Source: Takakia lepidozioides (taxonomy: Eukaryota; Streptophyta; Takakiopsida; Takakiales; Takakiaceae). Taken from it: a stretch of DNA of 64,000 nucleotides. Position 1 is the stretch's first letter. Every line of letters starts with the position of its first letter. Positions 60,535 to 64,000 of this stretch are shown here, piece after piece. The notes below the pieces were generated by a model. That model worked only from the letters and a program-made list of their open reading frames with translations. It was not told where the DNA came from and made no database searches. Position numbers and translations under genes: made by a program. The stretch spans positions 14,756,001 to 14,820,000 of the forward strand of contig CM060733.1 of assembly GCA_030704615.1 (NCBI GenBank). Reading direction: 5' to 3'.

Positions 60535-61727
60535 AGACGACCGGGTTCGTTTAAAGTACCCTTCTGTTTTTCGTCTCTTTGTAACTGCTCAATCAGGGCA
60601 GGCAAGTCAGATTGGTAAGGGCACCACCTAGTGTAATGCTTGATGGACTTGCAGATCATGCATGCCACCACCGAGGTCCTGGCGTCATGACAAATGCCAG
60701 CATGGGTCTTACCTTGAGGCCCAGATATGGCAGGGAGTGTAGAGTTCCAGCCTACCTCAGCTTTGAAGGCTTGAAGTTCTCCCTGGATTTCTTTACGAAA
60801 AGATGACAACTCATGCACAATGGAAGGGAGATCTTCTGCAATACCTTTCACCCCAAGGTCCCCATCAGTAGGCTCTACAGAGTGACCCTCACTAGCCAGA
60901 TGAGTGTGTTTCGTGTTGGCAACTTTAGACAGGCCTGCCTTAGCAGCTTTGAGACGTAACCTTTCTTCAATCAATTCCACCATCTCATCTTCAGTGGTGT
61001 AAGTCTGTTTTTGCATAAACACTTTCTCAGCAGGGGCAAGCCCTTTACAAAACAATGTTTCAAAATAGCAGGTCTCTCTGAGGCAATCAAAACCGACTTA
61101 CAGATTGCAGTTCGCAAGTCAGTGTAGTATTTCCAACTATCGCCATAATGAAATTTTAAGTCTGGTGTGGTGTAAGCAATGGGCTTTTCTTCACGAAAGA
61201 GCTTGCGAGCCAATTCTCTGGCTTCTACCTACGTAAGATCATTTTTGTCCTTAATGTTGGACTCAAACAGTTGCCCGGCCTCTCATTTGAGACAGATCCG
61301 AAAGTACTTGATTTGGAATCGTGGGGGAACTCCATTCATTTCAGTGTTGATTTCAAAAAATTCCAAGAAGAACTCAAAATCCTCCCCTAAGTTGTACTCA
61401 GGGTATTACTGCTTATGCATTCGCTCCCCATGATCAGTTTTCCGTGGAGTAGTATCCGGAACTTCAGTTTGTTTCAGCAACATCTTCATAAGCGGGGGGG
61501 CAATTTGAAATCACCCCCATGGCTTCACACAACTCGTCCAAATCAAATGTGGGTTGAGGCACAGTCGCCGGATCCTTGTGATCTCCGGATGACTCTCCCC
61601 TTTCCATATTATTCTTTTCATTAGTTGTTGTCTCTTCCCTCTCCTCCGCTGCACGTTTTTCCAACTCACTTAGTCCCATCGTCTCTTCTGCTTCCCTTTC
61701 TAGTATAGATCTTGTAAATACAGGCAT
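60531..61727 (-). pseudogene. Gag of the gypsy element, broken
   Basis: The capsid-like region reads EDFEFFLEFFEINTEMNGVP, then EARELARKLFREEKPIAY, then CFVKGL. A retroviral zinc knuckle, CMICKSIKHYTRWC (C-x2-C-x4-H-x4-C), lies at about 60662-60621. Breaks: a frameshift at a G/C-run near 61492-61499, in-frame stops near 61407 (TAA), 61284 (TGA) and 61230 (TAG), and a frameshift near 61045-61055. The N-terminal part (61727-61464) is Glu-rich. It is in the same frame as the upstream 306-codon ORF, separated from it by one TAG and 18 bases. Confidence 0.7.
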
Positions 61728-61745
61728 GAGAAGAGGAGTACACGG

Positions 61746-62666
61746 CTACCTGTCCGAAGGTGCACTGAGCTGTGAATCCCACCCAGACACACAGTGGGAT
61801 GTGATGAAGCGATGCTTGTGCAGCAGGTACACTCCTTCTCCCAAGAATGCCCACAATTCCTCTTCACCATTGAGCCAAAAAGTCACGCGCACGATGCTGC
61901 GTACCACCTTTTCCTTTACCAACAGCGTATGAGCAGGATATGCCTTGGCTTCTTCAGCCTTGTAGAGACCTACTGTTTCACGCCGAAAACACACCCCCGG
62001 AAAGATCAACACATCACTGGGACAAAAAGGGAATTCAGAGTCGGGTATACCCGTGATGAGCTCTTCCCAAGTGGGATCCCGGGTAGGGGCTGGTGGAACT
62101 CGAGGCCTTAAATTAGCAAGCAGAATCGATGTACCTCCTTTAACCAGTTCCCACAACCGTAGAGGGCTCGGCTTGTCAGGAGGCAGGAAGCTCTCAAGCT
62201 CTACACCTAATTCTCGACTCACAGAGAAATGTGGAATGCCCAAGACAGCCCAACTAAGCTTCTCACCACTCACCAACTGTTCCTTGGCACTAGCAAGGGG
62301 AATTTGTAGAGTGACTTCCCTGGAATGAAGCTTGAGGAGAAGGCGTGCGGCATAGGCTCCCTGAAGAGACTCGCGAATGCGCCGGCTCTGCTCCCTCTGC
62401 TCCGCTTTGGTGCATATGGGTTTGCAAGCCTCTTTGCGCGCAGTTTCCTCAAAGGTCTTGGCCCAGAACTCCGAGGGCGTGTCCAACGGGAGCTCAGGTC
62501 GTGGAATAGGTTCTCCCTCTAGGTAATCGACAAACACCAGCTGCTCAGGCAACAGGTTGCGTGCAAGCTCACAAATGTAACGAGATTCCAATGCCAGAGT
62601 CTGCTTCAAGCGCGGGACCTCGAATTGATCAAGCTCAAACCAACCACGCTCAGAATTGGAAGCCAT
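61746..62666 (-). CDS. Extra ORF upstream of gag in the gypsy element (unknown)
   Basis: An intact 306-codon frame from ATG 62666 to TAG 61746. The frame stays open a further 65 codons upstream without an ATG and includes the CT repeat read as Glu-Arg, so 62666 is the sensible start. It begins SNSERGWFELDQFEVPRL and contains TPSEFWAKTFEETARKEACK, LLLKLHSREVTLQIPLASAK, WEELITGIPDSEFPFCPSDV and VRVTFWLNGEEELWAFLGEG. It is soluble-looking, with no membrane segment or signal peptide. No known gag, envelope or host domain is recognised. It is the only undamaged frame in this element. Because only a TAG separates it from gag in the same frame, it could be an N-terminal gag extension by read-through or a separate protein. 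Confidence 0.6.
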   Translation of the reverse strand: MASNSERGWFELDQFEVPRLKQTLALESRYICELARNLLPEQLVFVDYLEGEPIPRPELPLDTPSEFWAKTFEETARKEACKPICTKAEQREQSRRIRESLQGAYAARLLLKLHSREVTLQIPLASAKEQLVSGEKLSWAVLGIPHFSVSRELGVELESFLPPDKPSPLRLWELVKGGTSILLANLRPRVPPAPTRDPTWEELITGIPDSEFPFCPSDVLIFPGVCFRRETVGLYKAEEAKAYPAHTLLVKEKVVRSIVRVTFWLNGEEELWAFLGEGVYLLHKHRFITSHCVSGWDSQLSAPSDR

Positions 62667-62714
62667 AGTGCTTAGTTGCGAAACTCTCAAAACACAGAAG
62701 AGCTCGAGCAGGCA

Positions 62715-62717
<3 letters not shown>

Positions 62718-62749
<32 letters not shown>
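62718..62749. repeat. (CT)n microsatellite
   Basis: A pure CT run of about 32 bp in the leader between the LTR and the 306-codon ORF. Confidence 0.9.
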
Positions 62750-62752
<3 letters not shown>

Positions 62753-62871
62753 GCGATACACAAGCCACCATTTTGCCACTACCTCTCCCTTCAATCATGC
62801 AGGATCCCACGACACAATCTACTGTTCTCAGGTGCTTCGTACGAGCTAAATCCTCTGTCAATGATTTTTAG

Positions 62872-62890
62872 TTGCCCCGCATCTCCACCA
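62872..62890 (-). other. Putative primer-binding site
   Basis: On the minus strand, TGGTGGAGATGCGGGGCAA follows directly after the LTR-like end ..GGAATCA. A TGG-initial sequence right after CA is the expected form of a tRNA-primed site. I could not match it to a named tRNA. Confidence 0.4.
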
Positions 62891-63400
62891 TGATTCCGGC
62901 GTTGTGGGTTTGTTCCCCTTCCTCTACCGGACTTAATCCTATCTGGGGAATGTAGTCGATAGATGGGCTTGGCAGAGAAGACGGAATCTCACGAAGAGGA
63001 CACCACAGACTCAGACTTCCAAAGCAGTTTCATCCACCCACTCAAGTACACCGTTACACCCAACGTACACTCGCGTAAGACCCAAAAACCACCACCCTCA
63101 CTGCCACGGCAGTGAGGCTTAAATAGTATTAGGTCATAATCTAATCCTAGTGCCGCGTGGCAATTACATATAGGTCCACCAGATGCCCTTCCAGCATAGC
63201 CATAGAAAGAAGCCAGATCACCCAGACCCATCCTAATCTAATCCTAAACTAGCTGTTAGAATAAGACAGCCCCTAATAAAGTCATCAGCTGTCGCCAGGT
63301 CATCCTCATGTGCAAGGTGTAAGTTCATCCAAACTTCATCCTGGCTCCGTCCATCCCTAAATCATCCGGAGCGCATCCCTCCTCTATTCATCCACGTCGA
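62891..63400 (-). repeat. Probable 5' LTR of the gypsy element
   Basis: On the minus strand it ends ..CGGAATCA at 62891, next to the primer-site candidate. CTATTTAAGCC near 63118-63128 could be its TATA box, placing transcript start near 63090. No second LTR is present to confirm the limits, and the outer border is not visible. Confidence 0.4.
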
Positions 63401-64000
63401 AAAGGAAGGTACACGACGACGGTGCGGCAATCGTCGCCATAGCCAAGTGGTCACCCGAAATAAATAAATAAATAATATTTTTATTAATTTATATTACGTT
63501 ATATTAAATTTGGGATTGCGAGAGCTGGCGGTCCCCATTTTTTAAAGTATTTTATTTGAAAATTGGGATCCCCAAAAAATCATAATATAACATAAAAATG
63601 TAGTCGAGCGACCGTTAGGCGATGACAACGGTCGGCCAATCGTTGCCGTCAGCAACTGTGACGGCACTTAATAAATACTAAAATTCTTCTTAGTTGATTT
63701 TTTTTCATACTTGTAATTTTCGGGAGACATCCACATTTTTACCCTCCGAAAAATTACATTACTGACACCTAAAACTGACGTGACGCAGGCATCAGGTTGG
63801 ACAGATCTGACGCAGATAACCCAGATCTATATCGAGTTGTCCAACCTCCTACTCATCAGTCTTTTGGGACCATAAATGACCATTTTTTACTTCCAAAACA
63901 TAGCATGTAACATGTTGGAATCCACCAAGAAGCCATGTGTACACATGATTTATGCAATGTTCCAACTTTTGTCTTATGTTTATTCTTGGCATCTCCTTCA
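63401..64000. other. AT-rich spacer
   Basis: Contains an AAAT repeat (63459-63475) and short inverted segments such as GTCCCCATTTTTT and ATTGGGATCCCCAAAAAA (63532-63580). GATGACAACGGTCGG is partly mirrored by CAATCGTCGCC. No gene. Confidence 0.4.

Larger units (their letters stand above)
59107..63400 (-). mobile_element. Truncated Ty3/gypsy LTR retrotransposon
   Basis: Reading the minus strand from high to low coordinates: a probable 5' LTR ending at 62891, a primer-binding-like site, a 306-codon frame, gag with a zinc knuckle, protease, a dUTPase-like domain, and the start of reverse transcriptase. The RT is cut at 59107 by the LINE junction, so the rest of RT, RNase H, integrase and the 3' LTR are missing. 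Gag carries stops and frameshifts and a TGA lies between protease and the next domain. It is a dead copy. The outer end of the LTR is not defined; 63400 is a guess. Confidence 0.8.

Noticed and set aside
61794-62522. Plus-strand ORFs across the retrotransposon
   Set aside because: They are shadows of the intact minus-strand 306-codon frame and lack domains.

Overview
This is nuclear DNA from a land plant. It carries split genes with GT-AG introns, and plant families such as a pectin methylesterase with an N-terminal inhibitor domain, a Euonymus-type (EUL) lectin, an LEA_2/NHL membrane protein and a group E bZIP factor. Between them lie long AT-rich gaps full of decayed transposable elements. 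I cannot name the species. A DIS3L-type exoribonuclease and the repeat content would fit a lineage outside the best-studied flowering plants (lycophyte, fern or bryophyte), but that is a weak inference.

Layout. 1-9.9 kb is repeat-rich: a duplicated, decayed open frame (0.28-1.56 kb); an inverted-repeat element enclosing a six-unit satellite with a central palindrome (2.5-4.9 kb); decayed coding fragments; and three copies of one hairpin around a broken repetitive-protein frame (7.9-9.1 kb). 9.9-12.2 kb holds a two-exon pectin methylesterase (minus strand). 12.2-21.4 kb has no convincing gene. 21.4-24.2 kb is a five-exon EUL lectin (plus). 26.0-26.8 kb is an LEA_2 gene with a frameshift (plus). 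28.1-41.7 kb is a roughly 30-exon DIS3L-like RNase (minus), rebuilt exon by exon with phases that agree at all but one junction. 45.2-49.4 kb is a seven-exon group E bZIP gene (minus), followed by its leader and promoter region to about 52 kb. 52.95-53.56 kb is a hAT-like MITE. 57.96-59.1 kb is a decayed LINE abutting a truncated Ty3/gypsy element (59.1-63.4 kb, minus).

The genes do not form an operon-like unit. By family the lectin would act in stress responses, the pectinesterase in the cell wall, the LEA_2 protein at a membrane, DIS3L in 3'-5' RNA decay with the exosome, and the bZIP in the nucleus. The most unusual object is the Ty3/gypsy element. It has a 306-residue open frame of unknown function before gag, and a dUTPase-like fold between protease and reverse transcriptase.
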